This document shows, in pieces, positions 39,925 through 49,026 of a DNA stretch of 64,000 nucleotides; position 1 is the stretch's first letter, and each line of letters begins with the position of its first letter. This DNA is from Bacteroidetes bacterium GWB2_32_14. GTDB taxonomy: Bacteria; Bacteroidota; Bacteroidia; Bacteroidales; UBA12077. The DNA lies in contig MENK01000035.1 in the NCBI GenBank assembly GCA_001768235.1, positions 2,183 through 66,182 of the forward strand, read 5' to 3'. The position numbers and the translations under genes are program-made. Below the pieces are notes generated by a model. The model saw only the letters and a program-made list of their open reading frames with translations, ran no database searches and had not been told where the DNA came from.

Positions 39925-40197
39925 AATTAACAAATTCCTTTTTAAGAATTTGTAAAAGTAATAAAAAAGATTCTGTTTATTATTACTCCTGTAAAATACA
40001 TAACCGGATTCAAAATGGTACCTGTTTCATGCATTCTGTGTTATTTTGAATGTTAAGGCAATTCCATTAACCGTTTCAAAATATGCCCGTTGAATCTTGG
40101 AAGCTTTTAAGGCCTAACCGGTTCTAAACCCTGCCAGGTTTTGCAGAAAACCAGATGCAAAATTCTTACACAAATAATGAGAATCTAATTTTTGTAT
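39925..40197. other. Gene-free spacer between cvpA and the tRNA-Arg promoter
   Basis: No open frame of note. It contains a small hairpin GGTTTT-GCAG-AAAACC near 40137-40153 and the word CCCTGCCAGG near 40130, a degenerate palindrome common in Bacteroidota spacers. Nothing else is seen. Confidence 0.4.
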
Positions 40198-40228
40198 TTT
40201 GCAGATAAAATTAAAATCTCTACTTTTG
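40198..40228 (+). promoter_or_regulatory. Full Bacteroidota promoter upstream of tRNA-Arg
   Basis: TTTG (40198-40201), then exactly 19 bases, then TACTTTTG (40221-40228), an exact match to the -33/-7 consensus. Transcription should start near 40235. No protein frame follows, and the tRNA begins about 124 bases later. Confidence 0.75.
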
Positions 40229-40234
40229 TGGCGA

Positions 40235-40358
40235 AACATCAGCCTCATACCAGCCTGCCGGATTACCCGGCAAAAGCATTCAGGCAGGGTTCTGTGAGCA
40301 AAAGCAGGTGATTTCTGGTGGAATTGATTATTTAAATTAATAGCTGTTCTTTGTATAT
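40235..40358 (+). ncRNA. Possible small RNA or long tRNA leader
   Basis: The region between the promoter and the tRNA is clearly richer in G and C than its surroundings (especially 40243-40318). It can fold: CCTGCC (40254-40259) with GGCAGG (40293-40298), or locally TGCCGG with CCGGCA around ATTAC. It has no SRP, 6S, tmRNA or RNase P signature that I recognise. It may simply be leader sequence removed by RNase P. Confidence 0.3.
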
Positions 40359-40430
40359 GGCCCCATAGTTCAATGGATAGAACGGAAGTTTCCTAAACTT
40401 TAAATCCAGGTTCGATTCCTGGTGGGGCTA
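40359..40430 (+). tRNA. tRNA-Arg (anticodon CCT)
   Basis: A 72-base cloverleaf: acceptor GGCCCCA/TGGGGCT, D arm GTTC/GAAC, anticodon stem GAAGT/ACTTT around TTCCTAA (anticodon CCT, reads AGG), variable loop AAAT, T arm CCAGG-TTCGATT-CCTGG and discriminator A. CCA is not encoded (CTA follows), so it is added after transcription. Confidence 0.96.
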
Positions 40431-40570
40431 CTAAATTTTTTAATAATTCTTCATCTGAATTTTAATCCATCACTTTAAAATCTCACCGTACCTAACCTCT
40501 TACCCGCAAAAAACACTCGTTTATAACTTAGAAATTAAATATTTAACCAACAATTCTTACTGATTTTGGT

Positions 40571-40578
40571 TATATTTG
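40571..40578 (+). promoter_or_regulatory. Candidate -7 element for the K+/H+ antiporter
   Basis: TATATTTG matches TAnnTTTG. It overlaps a possible upstream TTG start at 40576, arguing that translation begins at the ATG at 40600. Confidence 0.45.
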
Positions 40579-40599
40579 AAAATTAAGTATCGTTTGTTA

Positions 40600-42093
40600 A
40601 TGAATCTCACTACAGAAAACATATTATTAATTGGTTCAATCCTCTTGTTTATTTCTCTGTTTGCAGGGAAAACATCATATAAATTCGGCGTTCCTGTTTT
40701 AATTCTGTTCATTTCTATCGGGATGCTGGCTGGTTCTGACGGTATTGGAGGTATTATTTTTGACAATCCTAAAACAACTCAATTTATTGGAATTGTTGCA
40801 TTAAATTTTATTCTTTTTTCCGGCGGACTGGATACCGACTGGAATTCAATAAAACCAATTGTCTGGCAGGGAATTACTCTTTCAACTTTAGGTGTAATGT
40901 TAACTGCTTTTTCTGTTGGTTTTTTTGTATGGGCAATTACCGATTTTACACTTTTTGAAGGTTTATTGCTGGGGTCTATTGTTTCTTCAACCGACTCCGC
41001 GGCAGTATTTTCAATTCTTCGTTCAAAAAAACTTGCCCTGAAAGGAAACCTCCGCCCAACACTTGAACTGGAAAGCGGAAGCAACGACCCGATGGCATAT
41101 ATTTTAACAATTGTATTTACCGGTTTGGTAATTAACCAGGACTCTGGCCTGACTACTATTATTCCAATGTTTCTCAGACAATTATTATTAGGGACACTAC
41201 TGGGTTTTGTATTTGGAAAAATAGGAGCATTTGTAATTAATAAAATTAAACTCGATTATGAAGGTTTGTATATTGTATTGGTCATTGCACTCATGTTTTT
41301 CAGCTTCTCGGCAACAGATTTTATCGGGGGTAACGGTTTCCTTGCTGTTTACCTGTGTGCTATATATTTGGGTAACCAGGAGCTGATTCACAAAAAGAAA
41401 ATATTAAAATCGTTCGACAGTTTTGCCTGGTTAATGCAAATTATATTATTTCTCACCCTGGGACTTCTTGTTTTTCCAGGCCAGATTATTCCGGTTATGG
41501 GCATAGGTTTAATCATATCGTTATTTCTTATTGTAATTGCCAGGCCATTAAGTGTTTTTATTTCATTAATTCCGTTTAAAGTAAAAATCCGTGGCAAATT
41601 ATTTATATCGTGGGTTGGATTACGGGGGGCTGTGCCAATTGTTTTTGCAACCTATCCCCTGCTTGCCGGGGCGGGAAAAGCAAATATGATTTTTAATCTT
41701 GTTTTTTTTATATCGATTACTTCCGTCTTAATACAGGGAACAACCCTGCCAACAATTGCAAAATGGTTACATCTTACATTACCTCTCAAACTAAAACAAC
41801 GAACACTTGCCGACCTGGAACTTTCGGATAGTTTAAAATCCCTGCTTACAGAAATAGTAATTCCCGAAACCAGCCCGCTAATTGGCCGGCAGATTGTGCA
41901 ACTGGGATTACCAAAAACCACGTTAATCTCGTTTATTTTACGTAACAATAAATACATAACCCCAACAGGCTCAACCACCCTGACCGGCAACGACAAGCTC
42001 TTTGTGTTATCTGAAAATAAAGATTCGTTAAGCAAAGTGTTTGAATGCCTCGAGATAAAAAATACTCTGTTTCCTGTTGATGATCCTGCCTGA
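40600..42093 (+). CDS. CPA1-type K+/H+ (or Na+/H+) antiporter with RCK C-terminal domain
   Basis: A 497-residue protein with about 12-13 membrane helices (10-390) and a C-terminal TrkA_C domain (about 415-485, SPLIGRQIVQLGLPKTTLISFILR). The helix with SSTDSAAVFSILR carries the ion-binding Asp of CPA antiporters, and WVGLRGAVPIVFATYPL is the matching later block. The architecture matches NhaP2/CvrA, which exchanges potassium for protons. Ion choice cannot be fixed from sequence alone. Confidence 0.88.
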   Translation: MNLTTENILLIGSILLFISLFAGKTSYKFGVPVLILFISIGMLAGSDGIGGIIFDNPKTTQFIGIVALNFILFSGGLDTDWNSIKPIVWQGITLSTLGVMLTAFSVGFFVWAITDFTLFEGLLLGSIVSSTDSAAVFSILRSKKLALKGNLRPTLELESGSNDPMAYILTIVFTGLVINQDSGLTTIIPMFLRQLLLGTLLGFVFGKIGAFVINKIKLDYEGLYIVLVIALMFFSFSATDFIGGNGFLAVYLCAIYLGNQELIHKKKILKSFDSFAWLMQIILFLTLGLLVFPGQIIPVMGIGLIISLFLIVIARPLSVFISLIPFKVKIRGKLFISWVGLRGAVPIVFATYPLLAGAGKANMIFNLVFFISITSVLIQGTTLPTIAKWLHLTLPLKLKQRTLADLELSDSLKSLLTEIVIPETSPLIGRQIVQLGLPKTTLISFILRNNKYITPTGSTTLTGNDKLFVLSENKDSLSKVFECLEIKNTLFPVDDPA

Positions 42094-42129
42094 ATTGGGA
42101 AATACTCGCCACAAACAAATAAAAATAGT

Positions 42130-42159
42130 TTTGACACAAATTTTTAAATAATAACTTTG
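42130..42159 (+). promoter_or_regulatory. Full promoter for the unknown exported protein gene
   Basis: TTTG (42130-42133), 18 bases, TAACTTTG (42152-42159). Both elements match the Bacteroidota consensus. Transcription would start near 42166, 18 bases before the TTG start codon at 42184. Confidence 0.6.
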
Positions 42160-42183
42160 TAATAAATCAAAGTATAACTTCCC

Positions 42184-42801
42184 TTGAAAAAAATACTAAT
42201 TAGTGCCATACTTATTCTTTTTTCCACATGTTTATTCTCACAGAACAATAAGCAGAGAATTTTTTCCACAAATGAAATTTATTTTTATGGTTACGATTTC
42301 AGCCATTTTAAATTAGCAGAAGCAAAAAGACTAAATGATGGTTACCAAGTGAAAAGTTTTTTTGTTCCTTGGGTAGGATATATGGATGCGAATTTCCCTC
42401 ACTCGGAGATTTCTGATAAAATGGGTATAAGTTTAATACCTCGGTATGATGTAACTATCAAATTAAACGAATTAGTAAATGCATCAAATGTTGTAACAAT
42501 TTTTGAACACTTAATTAATCAAGATATTATTTTTGATGCAATTAAGAATTACGAACTTCAGGAACAATCAGGGATTGGTTTTGTTGCTATTATCGAATGC
42601 TTTTACAAAGCAACTGAAACTGCATCTGTATATTATGTTTTCTTTGATATTTCAACAAGAGAAATACTGGATAGTTATCGATTTACATCCACTAAAACAG
42701 GAGGCCTCGGATTAACATCATTTTGGGGTAAAAATCTGGAAGCAAATTTTAAAAAGTATATTAATAAGTACTACTTATCAAAGAAACGTGCCAACAAATA
42801 A
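42184..42801 (+). CDS. Exported protein of unknown function
   Basis: A 205-residue protein I do not recognise. A signal peptide is clear (about 1-19, LFSTCLFSQ). The mature part starts NNKQRIFSTNEIYFYGYDFSHFKLAE and has mixed alpha/beta character, with a central FEHLINQDIIFDAIKNY helix and a C-terminal FWGKNLEANFKKYINKYYL helix. It starts with TTG; no ATG is available downstream of the promoter. It stands alone between the antiporter and the convergent histidine kinase. Confidence 0.7.
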   Translation: MKKILISAILILFSTCLFSQNNKQRIFSTNEIYFYGYDFSHFKLAEAKRLNDGYQVKSFFVPWVGYMDANFPHSEISDKMGISLIPRYDVTIKLNELVNASNVVTIFEHLINQDIIFDAIKNYELQEQSGIGFVAIIECFYKATETASVYYVFFDISTREILDSYRFTSTKTGGLGLTSFWGKNLEANFKKYINKYYLSKKRANK

Positions 42802-42860
42802 AAATTAGAACAAATATAGTTATAACTCATCTAATATGAATTTGCCATTCTAAACCTGAA

Positions 42861-44015
42861 TTACTTTTTATTCAGTACAATCCGAATGCTTGTTCCTTTA
42901 TTCATTTCGGAGTGATTTACAAAAATTTTCCCGTTGTGATACGATTCAATAATTCGTTCCGACAAGCTTAAACCCAATCCCCACCCGCGTTCTTTTGTAG
43001 TATAGCCGGGCTGAAAAATGGTTCTGTATTTCGATTTGGGTATTCCTTTGCCTTCATCGTTAAAATCGATAAACAAAAACTGAACCCTGTCGTCAAGATT
43101 TATTGTAATTTTGCCTGCTCCCCCCATGGAATCGATGGCATTTTTACAAATATTTTCGATTACCCACTCGAATAAGTGGGTATTCAGCGGAACCAGAACC
43201 TGGTCGTTTTCAGAAAAATTAAATTCAAATTTTATTTTCCCCGAAGACCGTGTTTTAACATATTGAACTGAATCGAGTAATACTTTTACAATATCTGTTT
43301 TTTTGAGTTTCGGGGCAGACCCGATTTTTGAAAATCGATCGGTAATTTTCTCAAGCCTTTTAGCATCTTTTTCAAGCTCGTTAACAATCGATTCGTCAAC
43401 ATTTTTTAATCTCAAAAGCTCAACACTGGCCATTAACGATGACGTGGGAGTACCCAGCTGATGGGCTGTTTCTTTCGACATGCCAACCCAAACCTGGTTT
43501 TGCTCTGCTTTTCGGGAACTACTAAAGGCTAAATAAGAAACAAAAAGAAACAAGGCAATTACTCCAATCTGAATAAGCGGGAAATAAAACAACCGGGTAA
43601 GGATTATCGATTCTTTGTAGTAAATATAGTTTTTATCTCCATCGAGCAAGTTTATTTCAATAGGCCGATTGGTAGCTTTCATTATTTTAAGCTGTCTCTG
43701 AAGATAATTGGTATCTTTTTCTCTTGCCGGGTCAAGGTTTCTGCTCGAAGTTATTTCCCCGTTTTTATCGGTTAAAATAACAGGAACTGTTTCGTTGTTT
43801 TTAATTACTTCAATAATAAACGAATAATCCCGTTCGTCGGTGTCAATTCCAGAAAGCTGGCTTGTACCCATAGCCCACAATTCTACTTTCTTGCGTTCTT
43901 CTATTGCCAGCTTCTTTACAAGGTTGTTCGTTATTATAAACGACCCAACTCCTATTACCAGGGCAATAGCCAACAGAATGACTTTCCACTTTTGTTTTCT
44001 TGAATAAATATTCAA
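42861..44015 (-). CDS. Sensor histidine kinase
   Basis: A 384-residue kinase: membrane helices at about 11-30 and 143-165 enclosing a periplasmic sensor of about 110 residues, then a dimerisation domain with the phospho-acceptor H185 in MSKETAHQLGTPTSSL, and an ATPase domain with ENICKNAIDSM (N box), DEGKGIP (G1) and GWGLGLSLSERI (G2). No response regulator lies next to it, so it is an orphan here. The start is TTG at 44013-44015, as no upstream ATG is in frame. It follows the AsmA-like gene by 63 bases. Confidence 0.9.
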   Translation of the reverse strand: MNIYSRKQKWKVILLAIALVIGVGSFIITNNLVKKLAIEERKKVELWAMGTSQLSGIDTDERDYSFIIEVIKNNETVPVILTDKNGEITSSRNLDPAREKDTNYLQRQLKIMKATNRPIEINLLDGDKNYIYYKESIILTRLFYFPLIQIGVIALFLFVSYLAFSSSRKAEQNQVWVGMSKETAHQLGTPTSSLMASVELLRLKNVDESIVNELEKDAKRLEKITDRFSKIGSAPKLKKTDIVKVLLDSVQYVKTRSSGKIKFEFNFSENDQVLVPLNTHLFEWVIENICKNAIDSMGGAGKITINLDDRVQFLFIDFNDEGKGIPKSKYRTIFQPGYTTKERGWGLGLSLSERIIESYHNGKIFVNHSEMNKGTSIRIVLNKK

Positions 44016-44078
44016 TTTGATTTTATTTTTAGTATATACTATTCACAAAAATAACAATTGTAGCCGATGATTTACAGA

Positions 44079-46721
44079 TTATTCTTCTTTGTTTGAATTG
44101 TCCGTGGAATCCTCGTCCCATTCAATATCAAATTTATCTTTAGAATCTGTCTTTATTTCCTTTTTCCCGGATTCTGTGTCATTCTTCTTTTCTTCCCATT
44201 CAATTTCAAAGTTCTTTTCTTTTGGTGTATTTGTTTTTATTGTTGAATCGGAGTTATACCATCCAAACTCGCTGTTTAAAATCTTTTTTAATTCTTTTTT
44301 CTCTGTATCATATTCTTCTTTTCGGTTTTCGCGGGCTTGTTTCCGGTCATAAGTAATTTTATAATCATCGGGGGTCCCTTTAATTTTTAGAAACAATTGT
44401 GTTTTCCCGAACCCGTCATCTTCAACATTGTCAAACTCTCCCTGTTCACGGGCTTTTTTCTTTGCTTTTTTTGCAAGAACATCGGAAAGCAAAACTTTAA
44501 AATGATATTCAAAGGTGTTATTGAAATGATGTGTGCCAGATACTGAAAGGTTTAATGCCGAAGACTGGATATCTATTCGGGGAATATAAACCTGTTCGTC
44601 TTTTATTGAAATCTGGTTGTGAAGTGTGGAAAACTTAATGTTTTCCAATTCATTTACATCGATATATTTCGAAAGGCTTTTCATGGGCTCAAATCCTATT
44701 AACGCTCCGTTTGATATGGTAATATCGCTTTCTGCAATCACCGATTTTTTATTTATGATGAGTTTCTCTGAAAAATCGGACGAGAAAAACACATCTCCGC
44801 TTATACTTCCATCAATGTTTTTCTCGGGCAAAAAATCCTGCCCAAAGTTATTAAACGAGTAAAAAAGCTTGTTTATGTTTATTCCCGTAAGCTTGCTCTG
44901 GCTTTTTACCAAAAAATCGGATTTGTAGTTTTGAACTATTACCCCCCCGATTTTTGCATTCCCGTCCATGGAATGAAACGAGATTTCATTTAAAGAAAAC
45001 ATCCGTGGTTTGTAATTCAGCCTTCCCTGAACATTTGTAGCTTCGAACTTGCCTACAGAGAACTGATTAACTTTTAACTTTAAAACCAGGCTTAATTTAT
45101 CTGGAAATTGATACGAGGGATTTGTTGTATTCGATTTTTCGGCAGAAAAAAATGAGCTTAACTGGTTCAGGTTGATTAAATCTGAATTAATCTCTGCTTT
45201 TACATTTACCGGTTCTCCCAAATTAAAGTAATTATACACATTCAATGCTTCGCCACGAATAAAAAAGTCACTGTCAGAGATTTTAAATGACAGGCTGTCG
45301 GCATACACATCCTTGTTTATCAGGATATTCCCATTAACTTCTTCTAATACCAACGGGTGCCCTTTCATCTTGAATTTTCCATCTTTAATGTTCAGTTTCA
45401 AATTGTATTCCCGGGTAAATAAATCTTTAAATTTAATTTGTTTCAGTTCTTTCAGTGTCCCCTTATACTCAGCAAGAAGGTTCCCCTTTCCTTCAATCAT
45501 TTCTAAAGTATCGACCGTAAAAATTTTGTTCATCTCATTAAAATCAATCTCCGAACTGATATTTAACATGAGTAAGGGTTCTGCAAAATCGCGTATTTCA
45601 AATTTGCCTTCAATTCTTGATTCTTGTAATGATGCATTGAATTGCTTAATCTCGATAATCGACAACTCCGGTTTTGTAACATCGTTGCTTAAATACCTTC
45701 CCCGAAGATCTGAAATATGAATTAATATCTCTTTATCGGGATAATTGATTTGTGCATTTTTAATTTCAAAACCGGCTGTTATTTTTGGCCCTTTAATTTT
45801 TGACAGGCTCCCTTTTATTTGAGCATTAAATGAAATTGCCCCTTCAGGTATTTCAATAAACGAAATATCCTTTCGAAATACATGTGGAATAACATTAAAC
45901 ACAGATTTTACAGATTGATTATTGGCCGTTATGAATAAATCAAGAACAGGAGATTCTTCTTTTTGAATTTTTCCATTTACATCTAATTTCAAGGTTTCAA
46001 TAGCAATATTCCCTTTTTGGAATTCAATCTTTTTTTCAGTAACATCCAATAAAACACTGATATATATATTTTTATTCTGTATTAAATAGTTTTCATTTAA
46101 TTTAAAATTTTTAATCCTTTGATTCGCCTGTAAATCTAAGCTATAGTTTTTTTCGGAAAAATTGCCTTTCAATATGGCTTTGTCAATACGGGTGTTTATG
46201 AAAATTTGTTCTTGTTGGTTATAATAAACCAGGTGAGTATTTGTGAGTTTTACTTTTTTTAGTTCCAGGTTAAATTTACCTGCCGTGTCATTTTGTTCGT
46301 TTTCCCAAAAAATATAGTTTTCTATGCCCTGCTCGTCAACAAATACGTTTATTCTGGCTTCGTCGAAATGTATGTTTTTTATAGTAAAGTTTTGGGATAA
46401 CAAATCAATTATATTAAACTCTATAAACACTCTTTTCCCATAAAAAAGCGTATCGGTATTTGTTTTAAATATTTCAGAAGTAAACCCTTCGGGAGTAAAA
46501 GCTACCAGGTTTTTAAATTCAACAGAAGCATTCGGAAATTTCCTTAATACTGAAAAGTCTGTTTTTTCAACTTCAATTTTTACTGAAATTGATTGGTTTA
46601 AATCTTCAATAAAATAACGAGTTACCTCATCTTCGTAAAAAAATGCTACAGAAACTCCTATGGTTATTATAAAAATAATACCAACAAACAACCCAAGCAA
46701 TACCGATTTTAAAGCTCCCAT
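44079..46721 (-). CDS. AsmA-family inner-membrane-anchored envelope protein
   Basis: An 880-residue protein with one N-terminal membrane helix (about 7-28) and a long periplasmic part of repeated beta strands, the AsmA/TamB-like layout for lipid movement or outer-membrane assembly. Near residues 645-770 the block NGALIGFEPMKSLSKYIDVNELENI marks the AsmA C-terminal region. The last 80 residues are acidic and repetitive: three near-copies of a FEIEWEE/FDIEWDE-type motif. The latter is an unusual tail whose function is unknown. Confidence 0.82.
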   Translation of the reverse strand: MGALKSVLLGLFVGIIFIITIGVSVAFFYEDEVTRYFIEDLNQSISVKIEVEKTDFSVLRKFPNASVEFKNLVAFTPEGFTSEIFKTNTDTLFYGKRVFIEFNIIDLLSQNFTIKNIHFDEARINVFVDEQGIENYIFWENEQNDTAGKFNLELKKVKLTNTHLVYYNQQEQIFINTRIDKAILKGNFSEKNYSLDLQANQRIKNFKLNENYLIQNKNIYISVLLDVTEKKIEFQKGNIAIETLKLDVNGKIQKEESPVLDLFITANNQSVKSVFNVIPHVFRKDISFIEIPEGAISFNAQIKGSLSKIKGPKITAGFEIKNAQINYPDKEILIHISDLRGRYLSNDVTKPELSIIEIKQFNASLQESRIEGKFEIRDFAEPLLMLNISSEIDFNEMNKIFTVDTLEMIEGKGNLLAEYKGTLKELKQIKFKDLFTREYNLKLNIKDGKFKMKGHPLVLEEVNGNILINKDVYADSLSFKISDSDFFIRGEALNVYNYFNLGEPVNVKAEINSDLINLNQLSSFFSAEKSNTTNPSYQFPDKLSLVLKLKVNQFSVGKFEATNVQGRLNYKPRMFSLNEISFHSMDGNAKIGGVIVQNYKSDFLVKSQSKLTGININKLFYSFNNFGQDFLPEKNIDGSISGDVFFSSDFSEKLIINKKSVIAESDITISNGALIGFEPMKSLSKYIDVNELENIKFSTLHNQISIKDEQVYIPRIDIQSSALNLSVSGTHHFNNTFEYHFKVLLSDVLAKKAKKKAREQGEFDNVEDDGFGKTQLFLKIKGTPDDYKITYDRKQARENRKEEYDTEKKELKKILNSEFGWYNSDSTIKTNTPKEKNFEIEWEEKKNDTESGKKEIKTDSKDKFDIEWDEDSTDNSNKEE

Positions 46722-46859
46722 TCTTGATGATTTCTATTTATAATTTAAAACGCAAAAATATAAAATGTATGACAGGAGCTGTGAAATATTTGTAAAATAA
46801 TCTGTTGAAAAACAAATTTTCAGGTAAGATAGTTTGTTCCGGAGATATGACGAAATTTT

Positions 46860-47576
46860 CTAAAGTTTCCGGTCTATTTCTTCAAGATAGTATTTGCGTA
46901 AAGCCCTCATCCGATCAACATTTTTTTCAAGATCATAAATTCGCACAATATCTATTATTCCCTTTCTGCGATAAAAAACACCTTGTGCAGCATCAAAATT
47001 ATTGTTATCAATGTTGTTTTTTATACTTATTGTAAATTCTTTAAATTTTTCCCCGCTTAATTTTACAGGCAATTCCAGATAACATTTTGATTCGTCTTCC
47101 AAATCCTTGTAAAGTCCTTCTTCTCGTTCACAAACATAAAATTGTTTGTTTATAACAATTAAACCTGAAGAATGTATTCCTCTTTTCTTCTGAAATTTAA
47201 TGCCTTCGTCTTTTAAAAGATTTTGAAGCTCGGGAATAAAAGTGAAACTTTGAAGATATTTTATCCTGATACAGGGCAGGATTTCTGATTTTAAATATAT
47301 GTTTCCAGGAGAGGCATTAAAATCGTGCTTAATCTTAATCCTTATTTTTCTTGCTGTTCGGGCTGTTTCTTCAAAGGAGTATTCTTTCGAAGTAATTAAA
47401 AACAAAGACCTGGGTTGCGATTTATCGGGAATATTACCATGATAACCCGGAAATTCCTGCTGGCTCTCTAATACAAATGTATTTGGAATAATATTGTTTT
47501 CAACAGTTATCAGATTTTCTTCTTTCTTTATATATCCGAAAGTTTCTATTAATGTATTCTCGTTATCCTGAAACAT
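46860..47576 (-). CDS. Hypothetical cytoplasmic protein
   Basis: A 238-residue protein I do not recognise. No signal peptide or membrane helix is seen. It starts MFQDNENTLIETFGYIKKEEN; the middle has RSLFLITSKEYSFEETARTARKIRIKIKHDF and a basic, helix-rich C-terminus (RMRALRKYYLEEIDRKL). An in-frame TTG at 47603 would add residues read from an A-rich leader and is not preferred. Orientation is opposite to the U32 peptidase gene, with 175 bases between. Confidence 0.7.
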   Translation of the reverse strand: MFQDNENTLIETFGYIKKEENLITVENNIIPNTFVLESQQEFPGYHGNIPDKSQPRSLFLITSKEYSFEETARTARKIRIKIKHDFNASPGNIYLKSEILPCIRIKYLQSFTFIPELQNLLKDEGIKFQKKRGIHSSGLIVINKQFYVCEREEGLYKDLEDESKCYLELPVKLSGEKFKEFTISIKNNIDNNNFDAAQGVFYRRKGIIDIVRIYDLEKNVDRMRALRKYYLEEIDRKL

Positions 47577-47751
47577 AATTTTTAATTTTAAGTTTGCGAT
47601 CAAGGTATTAAATTACAAGGCGAAAGTCAAGTTTTACCTGTTTTTGTTTTTCTCTTTATGATTAATAAACAAATCTTTACATAAAAGGTTTTACATACAA
47701 TATTTTGAATTAAAACCATAACTTTACAGCCTTATTTAATCAACCCGGTTT

Positions 47752-49011
47752 ATGATAAAAAGAGATGATTTTGAAATAATGGCGCCAGTAGGATCGTACG
47801 AATCGCTTATGGCTGCTATTCAGGGAGGCGCAAATTCAGTTTACTTTGGAATTGAAAAAATGAATATGCGGGCTCACTCATCCAATAATTTTACATTTAA
47901 CGACCTCGAAAATATTGTCAATATCTGCAATGAAAATAAAATAAAATCTTATTTAACTGTAAATACAGTTATTTATGATTCTGAGCTTCCGTTAATGCGT
48001 GAAATTATTGATGCGGCCAAAAAAAACAAAGTTACTGCAATTATTGCATCCGATTGGGCTGTAATCAATTATGCACATAAAGTTGGAGTTGAAGTGCACA
48101 TATCTACCCAGCTTAATGTGAGCAATATAGAGAGTTTGCGTTTTTTTGCTCAATATGCCGATGTAATTGTTCTGGCCAGGGAACTTACGCTCGGGCAGAT
48201 TGCCGGAATATCTTCTTCAATTAAAAAAGAAAATATTAAAGGGCCTTCAGGAAATCACATAAAAATTGAACTGTTTGTACACGGGGCATTATGTATGGCT
48301 ATTTCCGGGAAATGTTATTTAAGCCTTCACGAAAAAAACTACTCCGCAAATCGGGGTTCTTGTTTACAAACATGCAGGAAAGCTTACACCGTAACAGAAA
48401 AAGAATCGGGTTACCAGCTCGAAATCGACAACGAATACATTATGTCGCCCAAAGATTTAATGACCATAAATTTCCTGAATAAAGTATTGGATGCCGGAGT
48501 TACCGTTCTTAAAATTGAAGGCCGGGCACGGCCACCCGAATATGTTAAAACGGTTTCAGAATGTTATAACGAAGCTATTCATGCATATATTCAAAATGAT
48601 TTTACCGAAGAAAGTATTATTCGTTGGCAGGAAAAACTGGCTACCGTATTTAACCGGGGGTTTTGGGGAGGATATTATCTCGGTCAAAAAATGGGTGAAT
48701 GGAGCCACAAGTACGGATCGAGAGCAACAAAACGAAAGATTTATATTGGAAAAGGAACAAATTACTTTGCAAAATTGAATGTAGCCGAATTTTTAATCGA
48801 AACCAACAGCTTGTCTGTCGGGGATGAAATATTAATTACCGGCCCCACAACAGGTGTCATTGAAACTACCGTTTCTGAAATCCGTGTTGATTTAAAAACC
48901 GTGGAAACAACCCAAAAAGGTGAAAGATGCTCAATTCCGGTACCTGAGATTGTTCGCCGATCGGACAAACTCTATAAAATTGTTGATGCCGACAAAGTTA
49001 AACAACAGTAA
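47752..49011 (+). CDS. U32-family peptidase / tRNA hydroxylation protein (TrhP-like)
   Basis: A 419-residue U32 family protein. The signature ELFVHGALCMAISGKCYLS near residue 175 and the Cys cluster after it (SCLQTCRKAYTV) match proteins that hold an iron-sulfur cluster. Relatives include TrhP (YegQ), needed for 5-hydroxyuridine at tRNA position 34, and RlhA for 23S rRNA. The C-terminal 60 residues form a small beta domain. Which RNA is modified cannot be decided here. Confidence 0.87.
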   Translation: MIKRDDFEIMAPVGSYESLMAAIQGGANSVYFGIEKMNMRAHSSNNFTFNDLENIVNICNENKIKSYLTVNTVIYDSELPLMREIIDAAKKNKVTAIIASDWAVINYAHKVGVEVHISTQLNVSNIESLRFFAQYADVIVLARELTLGQIAGISSSIKKENIKGPSGNHIKIELFVHGALCMAISGKCYLSLHEKNYSANRGSCLQTCRKAYTVTEKESGYQLEIDNEYIMSPKDLMTINFLNKVLDAGVTVLKIEGRARPPEYVKTVSECYNEAIHAYIQNDFTEESIIRWQEKLATVFNRGFWGGYYLGQKMGEWSHKYGSRATKRKIYIGKGTNYFAKLNVAEFLIETNSLSVGDEILITGPTTGVIETTVSEIRVDLKTVETTQKGERCSIPVPEIVRRSDKLYKIVDADKVKQQ

Positions 49012-49026
49012 AAAACCCGGAATTTG

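Noticed and set aside
40235..40358. Signal recognition particle RNA, 6S RNA or tmRNA upstream of tRNA-Arg
   Set aside because: The diagnostic SRP tetraloop region (GGAAGCAGC type), 6S long bulged rod and tmRNA tRNA-like ends are all absent; kept only as an unnamed candidate.
41652..42137. A 161-codon frame antisense to the 3' end of the antiporter gene
   Set aside because: Shadow of the RCK-domain coding sequence; low-complexity Ser/Arg/Val composition and no recognisable domain.
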